Source: Russula earlei (taxonomy: Eukaryota > Basidiomycota > Agaricomycetes > Russulales > Russulaceae). Taken from it: 64,000 bases of DNA. Under the pieces are notes generated by a model, which saw only the letters and a list, made by a program, of their open reading frames with translations, was not told the DNA's origin and did no database searches. This document shows positions 1 to 9,923 of the stretch, piece by piece (position 1 is the first letter of the stretch; each line of letters opens with the position of its first letter). The stretch is from positions 25,625-89,624 of the forward strand of contig JAGFNK010000194.1 in NCBI GenBank assembly GCA_025769875.1, given 5' to 3'. A program made the translations under genes and the position numbers.

Positions 1-330
1 ATACTCGCTGATGAGCCCCTTCTTGTAGACGGTAGACGGCGAATCTCCGACGACTCAGAGGATCGGAAACATTACAGGCAGAGGCAGACATCCGCTTGAT
101 CACATCATGATGACGCACATTGATGGCACAGATACATTGATGTTTCCACCACTAGGACGCTTGAAAACGGCGGTGAGCGCATGAGGAGCACTTCCGAGGG
201 GCTGGGCACGCCGGAGATGGCATCTTCAAACTGGATGGGAATATCAGTTCTCGTTAATATGTTATGTGACGCGCATACATCGGATCACTATGGCTGACCA
301 GGGAATCACGCATGTGTATTCATCATTGTC
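1..330. other. Unassigned non-coding sequence
   Basis: I see no coding frame with family features, no LTR end and no tandem repeat here. CpG is frequent, unlike most of the older elements further right, so this stretch has not undergone the same decay. Confidence 0.5.
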
Positions 331-1010
331 CTTTGTCTTTGTCGTGAGCCCAGCCACTTGCAAACCGAGCCCGGAAAAGCCGAGCCCACATCAGTAAAGA
401 TGGATTTTAGTTTCCATCGGTTTCTCACCTCAGGAAACCGAAAAAAACCAGCGGAAACCGGGAAACTGGGAGACTGGAAACCCATGTCTGGTTTCCTGGA
501 AACAACCTGAGAGTATCTTTCATGGAAACCTAAGAAACTAACAGAAACCTGTCGAAAGTATGGAAACTGGTAGAACTATAGTATAGTAGGAAAAAAATCA
601 CTGAGAATGGTCAGAAATAGGGTATATGTTGTTTCTACTTGTAATTGGAAGTCAATTCGAGCTGGTATGGATCTAAGCCTTGAGGGGACTCTCAGGTATA
701 TACAGATCAGCATGGAATGCAGATATCATCAAGGCATCAGCACGATGAAGGGATTCATCGTCACCATCGTTGTCTGCACATTCCAGTGCAAGGTGCCAGC
801 GTCGCTCACTCAGATGGTCGATGTGACCATAGAAAACTTGAATTGTTTTCCAGTGTGCTTCATGATGTCTACCAGGTTTCCCAGTTTCCGGGTTTTCAGT
901 TTCCGGAAACTGGGAAACCAGCAGAAACCAATGAAAACCTGGGAATTTTTTTTGTGGTTTGCTGATGCAAGCTCAAGCCCACACCACGACTCATGGCTTG
1001 GCTTCATTCC
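331..1010. repeat. GGAAAC/GTTTCC-rich degenerate repeat block
   Basis: The hexamer GGAAAC, its complement GTTTCC and close variants recur in both orientations, concentrated at about 405-565 and 870-950. The second cluster contains a perfect palindrome, CAGTTTCCGGAAACTG. GAGCCC/AGCCCA motifs lie at both outer edges. Dense short motifs in both orientations resemble subterminal repeats of hAT-type DNA transposons, such as the GGCCTGGC cluster at 55640-55800. A short non-autonomous element is therefore possible, but I could not define inverted ends or a TSD. The open frame crossing the block (607-1125) has no recognisable domain. Confidence 0.45.
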
Positions 1011-1829
1011 TCTGAGGCCATGGGCCCTCAGACTGTATAGTTATAACATTTACTGTAATAAACATCTGTTGAGACTTAGCCGAGTTGCGTGCTCGCATCG
1101 GCTCAACTGTCTGGGGGATAATTGAAGGGTGGTGGCCCAGGATAAGCAATAACCGATCGTCTCACATGTTACTGTACGTCTAAGTTCCCACTGATAAGGG
1201 GTTTGAGGAATTAGTATACTCTGATCCCCTGCAGTCGAGAGATGCTACCTACAAGTGCTACAATTATGGGACACTCTTGGGTACTTGAGAGCGTCGTAGA
1301 AACTTCACAAAGCCGAAGTGAGTACTTTTTGTATTATCGTCCGATTAGACAACTAACGCATCTGGAAAGGTTATTATAGTTTTGTGTAAAGAAAACACAT
1401 GATCTGTTCCGCGTTTCCCGGTCCGGCTACACTCGAATATCTACCAGCTCGGTACGCAGCCACACAGGCACCTGTAGCGAGCCGGGTCAGGGCAGACTGA
1501 GGGCAGATGGAACAGGGGGATAGCCTACTACATGCGCGATGAGTTTTGTACGTCCTTTCTTGAGACGCACAAAATGATATAAAGACAAGACACAACTGAG
1601 CTCTATTCGAGTTGCTGCTGAGGATTTTATATACATCTACTAAGGACAAAGAAAGAGAACCACTGAAAGGCAAACGACATAGTGGAAGGGAGCTAGAGAC
1701 GATGAAAGAGAAATTGAGACCGCAAGGATCGAAACGCAAGGACACGAGGCACCAATCGAGGGGTGGGGAGCGATAGGGACAGCCCTTTCACTTGAGAACG
1801 GGTGATGTGGTGACATTATATACACAACG
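1011..1829. other. Unassigned sequence
   Basis: There is no recognisable gene or repeat family. Short open frames exist on both strands (for example 1374-1745 minus), but they are Ser/Leu/Cys-rich with no motif and look like chance frames. Confidence 0.5.
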
Positions 1830-2221
1830 GGCAGGAAGGGATAAGTCGACTCTGCTTATAGTCAACTCAGTGGATAATAAAAGTAAAATATTTCAAGTGC
1901 TGAGTAGGCTCTGTTGCGGCCACAAATTATATTACATAAGTAATGACCTTAGTTGAGCACAAAAAATGTGACAAAAAAGGTTAAATATGGAGAGTCTACT
2001 CATTCCGGCACAACTTTTACCCTAGCCTGGGTAAAAGTTGTGCCGGAATGAGTAGACTCTCCATATTTAACCTTTTTTGTCACATTTTTTGTGCTCAACT
2101 AAGGTCATTACTTATGTAATATAATTTGTGGCCGCAACAGAGCCTACTCAGCACTTGAAATATTTTACTTTTATTATCCACTGAGTTGACTATAAGCAGA
2201 GTCGACTTATCCCTTCCTGCC
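1830..2221. repeat. Perfect 392-bp palindrome (193-bp arms, 6-nt spacer)
   Basis: Bases 1830-2022 are the exact reverse complement of 2029-2221, separated by TAGCCT at 2023-2028. I compared the arms base by base and found no mismatch. The sequence outside the two arms is unrelated (ACAACG on the left, TGTCGTGA on the right), so the inversion has two defined breakpoints. There is no TSD and no coding content. Candidates are a fold-back element, a recent inverted duplication, or an assembly artefact. A transcript through it would form a long perfect hairpin. Confidence 0.95.
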
Positions 2222-3450
2222 TGTCGTGATAGTAGGGCGAGACGAGATGCATGTGAATGAGTGGTTGCGCACTCCAGGCCCTGGCTAGCCCACTGGCTCA
2301 CCTTACACCCCAGGGGGGAGGTTGAAATTTGTCCGTCCTTGGTCAAACACCAACAAAAATTTTGTATTTCGTGGTTCTCCATAGTGCAGAATGAAGTGGT
2401 AGTGGTGGCTGACGAGCTGGACTCCTGTGAGCTAGTGATGATGAGAATCCACGGTGAGGTTGGGGTTGTCAGTGCGTTGCGGTGTGTGTTGCGAAGAGGT
2501 GGCAGGGGGCGTGTGAGCGTTGACAGGTCTGCGATGGTGCGCATCGTGGTGTTGGTGGGTGTCATTGACGTGCTGCTGCTGTTACCATACTGCTGCTGTG
2601 GTGGCGGCCTCATTGAGTTGAGTGCTCGTGATACAGTGAGCTACCACGGGAAGAAGAATAACAAAGGCAAAGGCCAGATGTGGTAAATTTTTGAATGATC
2701 GTGACGCATGTAGTAGCCACTTGTCTTTTCCTCTCACGCGTCGAAGCTTCCCTCATGCTTCTTGTTCTTTCTCCTGTTTTACTTCAGGTTCCTGATACTA
2801 CGATCTCTCGAATGTACGACTAGGTTCTGATCTGTTAGCCAGGTATATAAGACATACAAAGGCCTCACTAGGAGGTCAAGTCGAATCTCCTGTCTAAACT
2901 ACTTGACAATCGATTCTATTTTCCTCTTGCAACTGCCTGACTAACAGTTACATTCTTCCATCCCTACTCAATGAGTCTATTGTTCGTCACCTTAGTCATT
3001 TGGTGGTGACAGCTCGGCTGGGGAAAAGCAGTAGGGTGCCAGTGGAAAATGTCAGTGGCGGAGAGTGATGCTTGCATATTCATCTTCTGGCCGTGGTGTC
3101 GAGGGTCGTCTCAATCTGACATGCAAGTGAACCAGGGACGAGCTGAGGCGTGACGTGTAGTTTGCTGCTGCGTCAACAGTAGGTCCTGGGGTGTTTGCTA
3201 ACCCCTCGTGATGGCGACAGCTTATTCTCAAAGGCAGAATTATGCTCTTTGCTTTCCATGTTATCTGGGTGTTCGTCTGGGTAGGGTTTGTACGGTTCTT
3301 TGGAATGACATTGGGATTCTCCTGAGGCATCGGTGTCGGGTGCTCTGTTGTGATTGCCCACATATGACTGCATGCGTGATTGAGATAAGATTGCAGGTGA
3401 CTAATGCTGTTTGTGTCTGTGCAAAGGCAATTGAGAGATCTCTTTGATTG
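2222..3450. other. Unassigned sequence left of Copia-1
   Basis: No family could be recognised. Open frames at 2261-2686 plus and 3052-3363 minus have no domain or codon signature that I trust. The right part probably includes the 5' LTR of Copia-1, whose start I could not locate. Confidence 0.4.
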
Positions 3451-3771
3451 ATAGATTTATGATGTGATACTACTTAGTGATTCAGAAAGTTTACATCTTG
3501 TCTTGTAAGATAGTGCAGCTGATGATCAGCCATGATTTACCTTTGATTGCTCAAGTTACCTATGATTGCAGGCTTGCATAGCCTGCAGACTTATTTACTT
3601 AGTAGTTTACTTAGTTCATCTTTCCCCTCAGTGATTGCTTTTGCGATACTGAGTGCCTTGCTTAATCTTATCTAGCAATTCCCACATGCATATGCTGCAT
3701 GTGCATTTGGACACTGCCTGCCTACACACTGCACACTCAACAAATATATTACTGTGGTCTATTAATTAACA

Positions 3772-3783
3772 GGTTATGGGCCC
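3772..3783 (+). promoter_or_regulatory. Copia-1 primer-binding site (half initiator tRNA-Met)
   Basis: GGTTATGGGCCC directly follows a ...TTAACA LTR end at 3771. It is the complement of GGGCCCATAACC, the anticodon stem-loop of eukaryotic initiator tRNA-Met. Drosophila copia and yeast Ty5 prime from a tRNA-Met cut in the anticodon loop, and this site fits that mode. The same 12 bases lie next to the Copia-G 5' LTR at 54949-54960. The ATG at 3776, which opens the gag frame, lies inside the site. Confidence 0.8.
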
Positions 3784-4157
3784 TGGTCCTCAAACCACTT
3801 CAACATCCTCTACCCCCACTGAAACAATATTGCCAGTGTCATTGCCAGTGCCTGGAATGTTTGATCAACTCCTAGCAGTCATACCCCACCTTGAAATAAA
3901 TGGTTCCAACTGGGCCATGTTCTCCATGAGATTTAAGCAGGCCATGGAAGCCACTGACAGATGGGGGTATTATGAAGGAACAAACAATTGACCCACCCTG
4001 GCTGATCCACAGAACCTGACCACTGATGAAGATCTAGCCAGAGATACCTGGGATCAGAACAATCACATTGCCTGGTTCCTGCTTTGCCAATGCTTGCTAG
4101 ACACAGTTGCAGTACATGTGACACACCTCACCACAGCTGAGGAGTGTTGGGAGCAGG
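3776..4157 (+). pseudogene. Copia-1 Gag N-terminal fragment
   Basis: The frame opens with MGPG and, after a Thr/Ser/Pro-rich leader, contains NGSNWAMFSMRFKQAME and a WGYYEG-like end. This is the usual N-terminal core of Ty1/copia Gag, which coats the RNA. It is broken by TGA at 3989-3991 but continues in the same frame to EECWEQ, where LTR-B inserted. CGA-to-TGA is the likely origin of the stop. The frame resumes for about 30 codons after LTR-B (5552 on) and then joins reverse-transcriptase sequence, so protease, integrase and most of RT are deleted. This is a relic. Confidence 0.8.
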
Positions 4158-5546
4158 TGTTACAACACTTTCCCTCTACATTTACTTCTTACCTTTTACT
4201 ATGGACTGCTTGCTTTCGTACGTCCCTTTACTTACTGGTCTCATGATCTCTTATGCCTTGTGATCCTTTCTCTGCTACATCATGTGATCCATACATGTCC
4301 AGGTAACACTGGATTGCTGTTACTTTCCCTTTGTTTGGTTCTCTTTCCTTTTATATTTGCTTCTTAGTTTCGACTGTGCAAAGCTGCACACCTACTGTGC
4401 AGCACAGTCATTTGGTTCTGACTCATTCATGGCCTCATTTCTATGACTCCTACTTATCATGACTCCTACTATACTAGTAGCACAGTCAAAGTGCAGCTAT
4501 TGCTGTGCTTCTCCTGTATATATAAGCTCAGTACTTTGTGCCCAAAGCCCTAAGCTTGGTCTCTTGTAGAATCCAACCTACTCTTGTCCAACATATTTAC
4601 CTGCAACCCACTCCACTCCTAATCCTCAAACCACATCCACCTCTCCATTTCATCAACTCATACACACACACACACCATCTACCATCTACTCTCCCTATCC
4701 CTTCCTCCCCTAATCGTCTCTCTTCACTCTACTGAGAAGAGCTCTCCTTGTCACAAGGACTGGTACATTGAATTGGACCAGCAACTGGACAAGCCTACCC
4801 AGACATATCTTGCGTTTCACACATGTTTCTATGACTCATCTGCCTTGCACATACCAGTAGTTTCCTGCATGTTCCCATTCAATTGCCTCACCATTGCCTC
4901 ATGAGTACTATTTGATATAGTGTTCTATATGTATATAAGCCTGCCATTTGATGAGAACAAGCCTTAAGCTTGTTCTCCTGCCTGTGAAATATCACTGGTT
5001 CAGCTTCAGGACTTGTAGGCTTGCAAGACATCAAGCATTTTGTCTGAAAACTCTTCCCACTCATAAGTCTGTCATCTTAACACAAAGACTTATTCGCATC
5101 TCCCCTCTTCCGCAGAATATGACTACAGGGGTAGTTGCATCTCCAAGAACCCCGATCCTCATGAGAACTTCATGTTCTTGCTTGACTCAGTGTACACGTC
5201 TCATGCGTGAATGGATTTGTCAGCAACACCACCCCCAGTCAGTGACACTCCTCCTCAAAGACCTACCTTCCTCTCCTCTCTGTGTGTTCAAGGTCTACAA
5301 CAGACTTGAATGCATATAGCTAGTGGAACAGGCCCTAGTCTATCTCATTACAAACTTACTCTAGCTTCTCAATGGACCAAGTCATACTAGGAAGGGTCTA
5401 TTGGCCATAACCTGCTTAGCATAAAACACTTTGACCACTGCAGGGATCCTTACTCTTTACAATGGGAACCAGCCCATTCTTTGAACACACTCCTACTATT
5501 AATTTGATTTCAGGCTTGAGAACTTACACAGCTAGTTACTGTGACA
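4158..5546 (+). mobile_element. Solo LTR, family LTR-B (split by a solo LTR-A)
   Basis: It starts TGTTACA and ends TGTGACA, with the 5-bp TSD GCAGG on both sides (4153-4157 and 5547-5551), inside Copia-1 gag. A second full copy is at 45517-55621 and a fragment at 7806-8115. A TATA-like GTATATATAAG near 4518 is followed by an imperfect hairpin (CCAAAGC...GCTTGG), as in the gypsy LTRs here, so I assign it to Ty3/gypsy. No internal region is present. Net length without the nested LTR is about 885 bp. Confidence 0.88.
4749..5247 (+). mobile_element. Solo LTR of the Gyp (LTR-A) family
   Basis: It starts TGTCACAAGG and ends CAGTGACA, with TSD CTCCT at 4744-4748 and 5248-5252. It is homologous over its length (499 bp) to the 492-bp LTRs of Gyp-1, Gyp-2 and Gyp-3, in the plus orientation. 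It keeps the TATA and the hairpin GAGAACAAGC...GCTTGTTCTC near 4951-4978. Many positions that are CpG in Gyp-1 are TpG or CpA here, so the copy is old. It lies inside LTR-B and is therefore younger than LTR-B. Confidence 0.92.
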
Positions 5547-5551
5547 GCAGG

Positions 5552-5910
5552 TCTCCCAAGAGTACCAGTTAAAGAGTGAATATGCACAGAGCAATCAAGT
5601 GAGCTTCACTGGATGCTTGGAATCAAGGTCCAGTGCAACCATGCAGGTGGCACCATCCACCTATCTTAGTGGGCATACATAGATGCCATTCTCTGCTGCT
5701 ACCACTTCAATGAGCTCAAGCCCTTATCTACACCCATAGATATACAGGTGCACCTCACTACTGAGAAATCCCCTTCAAGCACAGTGGAATCCACTGCCAT
5801 GCATGATGTGCACGTTCCAGCCATTGGGGGTGCAGGGGATGGTGCTGCAGAGGTGGAGCACCTCAAGCACAAGAAGCCACTAGATGAGGCCAATTGCATA
5901 GCATGACTTG
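5552..5910 (+). pseudogene. Copia-1 reverse-transcriptase C-terminal remnant
   Basis: After about 30 residues of Gag, the plus strand reads LGIKVQ, then TIHLS(stop)WAYIDAIL and FNELKPLSTPID. This matches the end of a copia RT (LLGIK...YI..IL..F....KP.STP). Gag is thus joined directly to the RT tail, and all of protease, integrase and the RT palm is gone. An in-frame stop lies before WAYIDAIL. No RNase H can be followed after about 5800. Confidence 0.7.
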
Positions 5911-5945
5911 TTCTTTTGTAGGGATGGCCACATTGACATACCTGA

Positions 5946-6907
5946 TGTCAAGACTCACTGTTGAACTATCCAGTTCAAGAGCAAGGGATAAGCTCGAAGA
6001 CGAGTTGATAGACGTCCAAGACCGCGTGGGCAAGGAGTAGAGTCCAGAGTAGTAACAAATACCAGAGAGGCACTGTTACTGTGAGAGTAGAGCAGTCACG
6101 CAGAGAAGAGGCCAGGATAGTCACAAGGGGACGGTCCTTAAAGGAGTATCCCAGGGTTGGAGAGTGCCGTAAACAAATGGACAGTCTGAGGACTGTCCGC
6201 TACTTTATTGAGCACTTATATACTACAAGAGAACTGCTAAATAGGGAACAAGTCATAACCTTGTTATCAAGCACAATAGAGTGATGAGTAAGAAGTCGAA
6301 GTGCGCTTACTGAGCATGCTCAGTCATGCTCAGTAAGCTGCTGAGTAAGAAGGCTTCTCCTGATGAGTAAGAGCTTTCATTGTCCACGTGTTCACTGCTT
6401 TAGTGCACGTGTGAGCACCTGATTCATTTTCTGTTAGTTAGTTTGGGGTCGGTCATTTGAGGACTTGTAATTTGGTTAGGGAGTAGTGTTATCTTATAAG
6501 GCCCTTATATAGTTCTATTAGGGTCCTTAGAGTCGACCCTAATACTTCTATTAAGGTCCTTAGTATTGCCTTATAGTTCGTTCTATAGTTATTAGAGTTG
6601 GTCTAATAATGTGTTGTAGGGCCTTTGATACTAGGTTAGTGCCTATTGTAGAGCTCCTAGAGTCATTCCAAAGGGTCCTTAGGAAGGCCCTAATACTGTC
6701 CTTTGTTGCTAGAAGGGTTGCTTTTAAGTGGGGTTTGCTGTATGTCAATTGTGCTGAGAATCGCTCGCGCAACAATGCGCACGCAATATTGTGGACACCT
6801 CTACTCACCCCTTTTGCTCGTGTGAACAGGGTGACACCATAGAGGCTGGGTTTCCTCCTATAAGGAAGGGTCCTTCAAGGGCCCTCTCTGGAGAATGGTT
6901 CATGACA
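5946..6907 (-). mobile_element. Solo LTR, family LTR-C
   Basis: 962 bp, TGTCAAGACTC...GGTTCATGACA, with TSD CCTGA at 5941-5945 and 6908-6912. Sense orientation is taken from the TATA box and hairpin, which read on the minus strand. Six full copies and one fragment of this family occur in the window, and none has an internal region attached. This copy has lost some CpG (for example AATATTG against GATATTG elsewhere). Confidence 0.93.
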
Positions 6908-7805
6908 CCTGAGTGGTGTACCTGTGAGTGCAATGATGGGGATGTTGACATAGGATGCCTCATGGATCACTTTGTGGTCCATGCATGGGTCTGTCACAAT
7001 GATCAGCTGGGGCTCCCTGAATGAGCATGTGAAGTAGTTTGTGAATGAGCCTGGAGTAAAGTGGTAAAGCAGCCCATGAAATTGTGCATGTGGGAAAAGA
7101 CATGTTGCATGCCAGGTGGAGGTGGTGATGAGGTGAGATGTGGTGAGGGGGGAGGCATGGTGGTGATGGGAAACATGGGCTGTGGCACACAAGTGGGTGG
7201 GCATGGTATGAACACAAACATGTGAAAATGCAGCTTGCAAAGTGGAATGAATCAGAAAGCCATGAAAATGAAAGAAAGATGAAAAAAAATGCACATGGCT
7301 CAAGGCATGAAAATTGTGCTTGCAGGACAAGATGCATTGTATGCCATCAGGGTTTCAAGTCCATGGATTGGCCAGATGAGAGAAAAAAAAAAGGTACAGC
7401 TTAATGTGTGATTTTTGTGCACATGGGAAGCTCATTTGTGTGTCATCATGGATTCATGTGTCAGAATTTGCCCAGTGTGCATGGAGGGAGGGAGCATGTG
7501 AAAGTAGTGCACTGTGTGATTCCCAAGCCATCAGGAATCCACCTTACAGTGCATGCAACAAGGGTGGTGGTGGAAAGTGGCAGTAACATGAGAGAGAGGG
7601 CAGTGGCAGCATGGTCAAGTAGTGGCAATGATGATGCAAGGTGCCTGGATTCAACTGGTCTGAACTGGGTCAATTGACTGCATGTAACTGGTCACATGTG
7701 GTCCAGTCCAGTTTTTTGTAGATTTGGCAAACCAGTAGCCAGTCATGGTCTCAGTCACACCAAAAACATGGGAAAAACTGGACTTAACCAGACCTTGGAG
7801 CACTA
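6908..7805. other. CpG-free relic sequence
   Basis: In about 890 bp I find no CG dinucleotide, while CATG and TGCA words are abundant. This is what full deamination of methylated CpG would leave. No coding family can be recognised. The right end (about 7640-7805) has repeated CTGGT/ACCAG words and, read on the minus strand, begins CAGGGATTAGTGC. That resembles a hAT terminal inverted repeat with subterminal repeats, but the other end was not found. Confidence 0.6.
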
Positions 7806-8115
7806 ATCCCTGCAGTGGTTGAAGTGTTTTATGCTAAACAAATTATGGCCAATAGACCCTTCCTAGTACAACTTGGTCTGTTGAGAAGCTAGGGTAAGTT
7901 GTAATGAGATAGACTAGGGCTGGTTCCACTAGCTATATGCATTCAAGTCTGTCAGAGACCTTGAACACATGTAGAGAGAGAAGAGGAAGGTAGGTCTTTA
8001 AGGAGGAGAGGTCTTCTCAGTAGAGTGAAGAGAGACTCTTAGGGAAGCTCTTAGGGAAGGAAGGGAGAGGTAGAGTAGACGGTAGATGGTGTGTGTGTGT
8101 GTGTCTGTGTGTGAC
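7806..8115 (-). mobile_element. LTR-B fragment, inverted
   Basis: The sequence matches the right-hand half of LTR-B in reverse, for example TATGGCCAATAGACCCTTCC here against the complement near 5393-5412. It is cut on the right, within a (GT)n tract at 8088-8115, by the 3' LTR of Gyp-1. On the left it is cut at CTGCAGGGAT by the hAT-like end. It lacks both LTR termini. Confidence 0.8.
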
Positions 8116-8607
8116 TGTCACCGACTGGGGGCGGTGTCACTGACAAATCATTTCACGCGCGAGATGTGCGCACTGAGTCGAGTAAGATACTAAGTTCTTA
8201 CGAAGATCGGGGATCTTGGTGACGACACAGCAAGGGCTAGTGTGTACTGCGGAGAGGAAATATGATAGGAAAGTCTTCGCGTTCGAAGACTTTCAAGACA
8301 GAGAGGATTTCTGGGTCGTTTGCTTGATTCTCTGCAAGCCTACAGTCCGAAGCTAGAATCCAGTGATATTTCACAAGAGAACAAGCTTAGGGCTTGTTCT
8401 CTGTTACTGACAGGTTTATATAGACAACTGTGTCCTATATCAAATAGCAGACATGAGGTAGTAGCGAGACGATCGAGAATGGAACACGCTGGAAGGTAGT
8501 GGTACAGGCGAGGCTAAGTGAGTCATACGAACGTGCGGGAATCGTGAGGCTGTCTGGGTAGGCTTGTCCGGTTGCCGGTTCGGTCCGGGGGACCGGTATC
8601 TGTGACA
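8116..8607 (-). repeat. Gyp-1 3' LTR
   Basis: 492 bp, TGTCACCGACTGG...ATCTGTGACA. It carries a TATA box (minus strand, near 8415) and, just downstream, an 11-bp inverted repeat AGAGAACAAGC (8376-8386 / 8392-8402) at the expected start of transcription. It differs from the 5' LTR at many sites, largely C/T and G/A changes plus small indels. Confidence 0.9.
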
Positions 8608-8609
8608 TC

Positions 8610-8622
8610 ACCCCCTTGTTAA
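8610..8622 (-). promoter_or_regulatory. Gyp-1 3' polypurine tract
   Basis: On the minus strand TTAACAAGGGGGT lies two bases before the 3' LTR, the usual place of plus-strand priming. The same 13 bases recur in the integrase gene at 11265-11277. Gyp-3 has the same tract at 34577-34589, and Gyp-2 has it with one change. Confidence 0.85.
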
Positions 8623-8625
8623 CGT

Positions 8626-9874
8626 CTAAGCAACGTAAGGGATAACAGTAGAACGACAGTGGTGGGTGTGGAAGTGGATTTGGTCGCGAGGAACTCGACA
8701 TATCTTCTCGGGTCTGCATCGTCGGTGAGGACTTCTGCAGTAGTCGGCTATGTGTCCCTGACGATTGCAGAGGATACAGACGGCGATTTTGGAACATTCA
8801 AAGGTGTCATGCCCTCTGTCTTTGCACCACGCGCACCTATCAGAGAGTCGGGGGGGGAATTGGTACCATGGATCAAGGAGGGCTTGCTTGGCATCCTGAT
8901 GCTCTTGTTCGGTGAGTTGAGGCATGGTGCCGAATAGTACTCGTGGTTCGAGGCGTGCTTTGGCGTTAGCCTTAGCCAACTTAACTTCCGAGTCCCTTAC
9001 TTCCCACATCATGTCGTGGTATCTTTCTCGGGTGGTGACGAGGGAGTTTGCCATTTGTCGTGTTTTCTTTATGGCAAAACGATAGCGACGTACTTCGGCC
9101 TCTAGTGACAGGTCTTGTTTGAACCTGAGTGCTTCGTCTATGGCTTTGGTATGTCTGAGACCTTCTTTGAACAAGAAGGCATCTTTTTGTGTGAGGAGGG
9201 GACGAGGATAGGGATCAGCTCGAGCTTGAATGGGAATGCGGTGAGTAGGACATCCAGGACCGTAGGTGGCCAAGAGGGAAGGAAAGCCGTGTGTGATATC
9301 AGGGAGAACAAAGCGAGGGGGAAGTGTGTCTTCTTCATTTCCTGGATCTGGGATTAGTAAGTCTAGTCCTAGATCTCCTTCTTCCCATCCTTCTCCAAGT
9401 TCTTCCAGTTCTGAGCGTTGTGTATGGTTGGTGGTTGGTTTGTAGACAGGAGGTGGTGTTCTTTCGCGGTTTATTGGAGCAAAGTTCTCGTCAAGCAAGA
9501 TTACGTTTTCGACTTGCTGGATGATGGGTGTGGTGATGCGTGGAGGAATTGGGATAGGGTCAGGTGAGGGAGTGCGGACGTGATAAGATGGGCTACGAGT
9601 TCTGATAGGTGAATTGGTCCCTAGAGTGGGAGATCGATTGCCGAAGGCACGTAGTATCGTGGTAAGGGAGTTGTCCTCCCATAGCTCGCGTGCTTGGACA
9701 ATCATGGCGGCGTGTTGTGCAGCACATTCGGATGAGTAGTCTGGTGTTAATAGTGGCTGCTGTCGAGGGGGATGGTCCTCGAGATAGTGGTAAATGGATG
9801 AGAGTGGGGGAGTAAGGTGGAGTGGGTACTAGGGTGGTGGAGGAAGCGGTGGGAGAGTTCTGAGTGGAAGACAT
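8626..9874 (-). pseudogene. Gyp-1 ORF3: zinc-knuckle protein downstream of pol
   Basis: A third reading frame lies between the chromodomain stop and the polypurine tract, where env would sit in vertebrate retroviruses or errantiviruses. It starts MSSTQNSPTA; a Pro/Thr/Ser-rich leader (residues 1-130) follows, then a charged, probably helical centre (residues about 200-290). It ends with two Cys/His knuckles, CAWCKDRGHDTFEC and CILCNRQGHIADYC, and a His/Cys-rich tail. There is no signal peptide or membrane segment, so it is not an envelope. The frame shifts once near 9725 and is otherwise open for about 415 codons. Gyp-2 and Gyp-3 carry the same ORF. Function is unknown; nucleic-acid binding is likely from the knuckles. 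Confidence 0.8.
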
Positions 9875-9923
9875 GTTTGTTGGGGGTAAAGCGGTAGGGA
9901 GTAGTCGTCTATGGGTGGTGTTT

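Noticed and set aside
607..1125. 172-codon plus-strand open frame
   Set aside because: No domain; it runs through the GGAAAC repeat field and its residues reflect the repeat composition.
1830..2221. Palindrome as a transcription terminator or a pair of LTRs
   Set aside because: Far too long for a terminator, no TG...CA ends and no TSD.
2095..2613. 172-codon minus-strand open frame at the palindrome
   Set aside because: It reads through half the palindrome into low-complexity Thr/Ser/His-rich text; no motif.
5946..6907. LTR-C as a MITE or DNA transposon
   Set aside because: Ends are TG...CA with 5-bp TSDs and there is a TATA box; no inverted repeat beyond the terminal bases. LTR is the better call.
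6875..7337. 151- and 125-codon minus-strand frames rich in His, Ser and Phe
   Set aside because: They lie in the CpG-free relic, where stops are depleted by composition; no family features.
8088..8115. (GT)n tract as a separate microsatellite locus
   Set aside because: It is the (CA)n tract of LTR-B in reverse (compare 4664-4676), slightly expanded.
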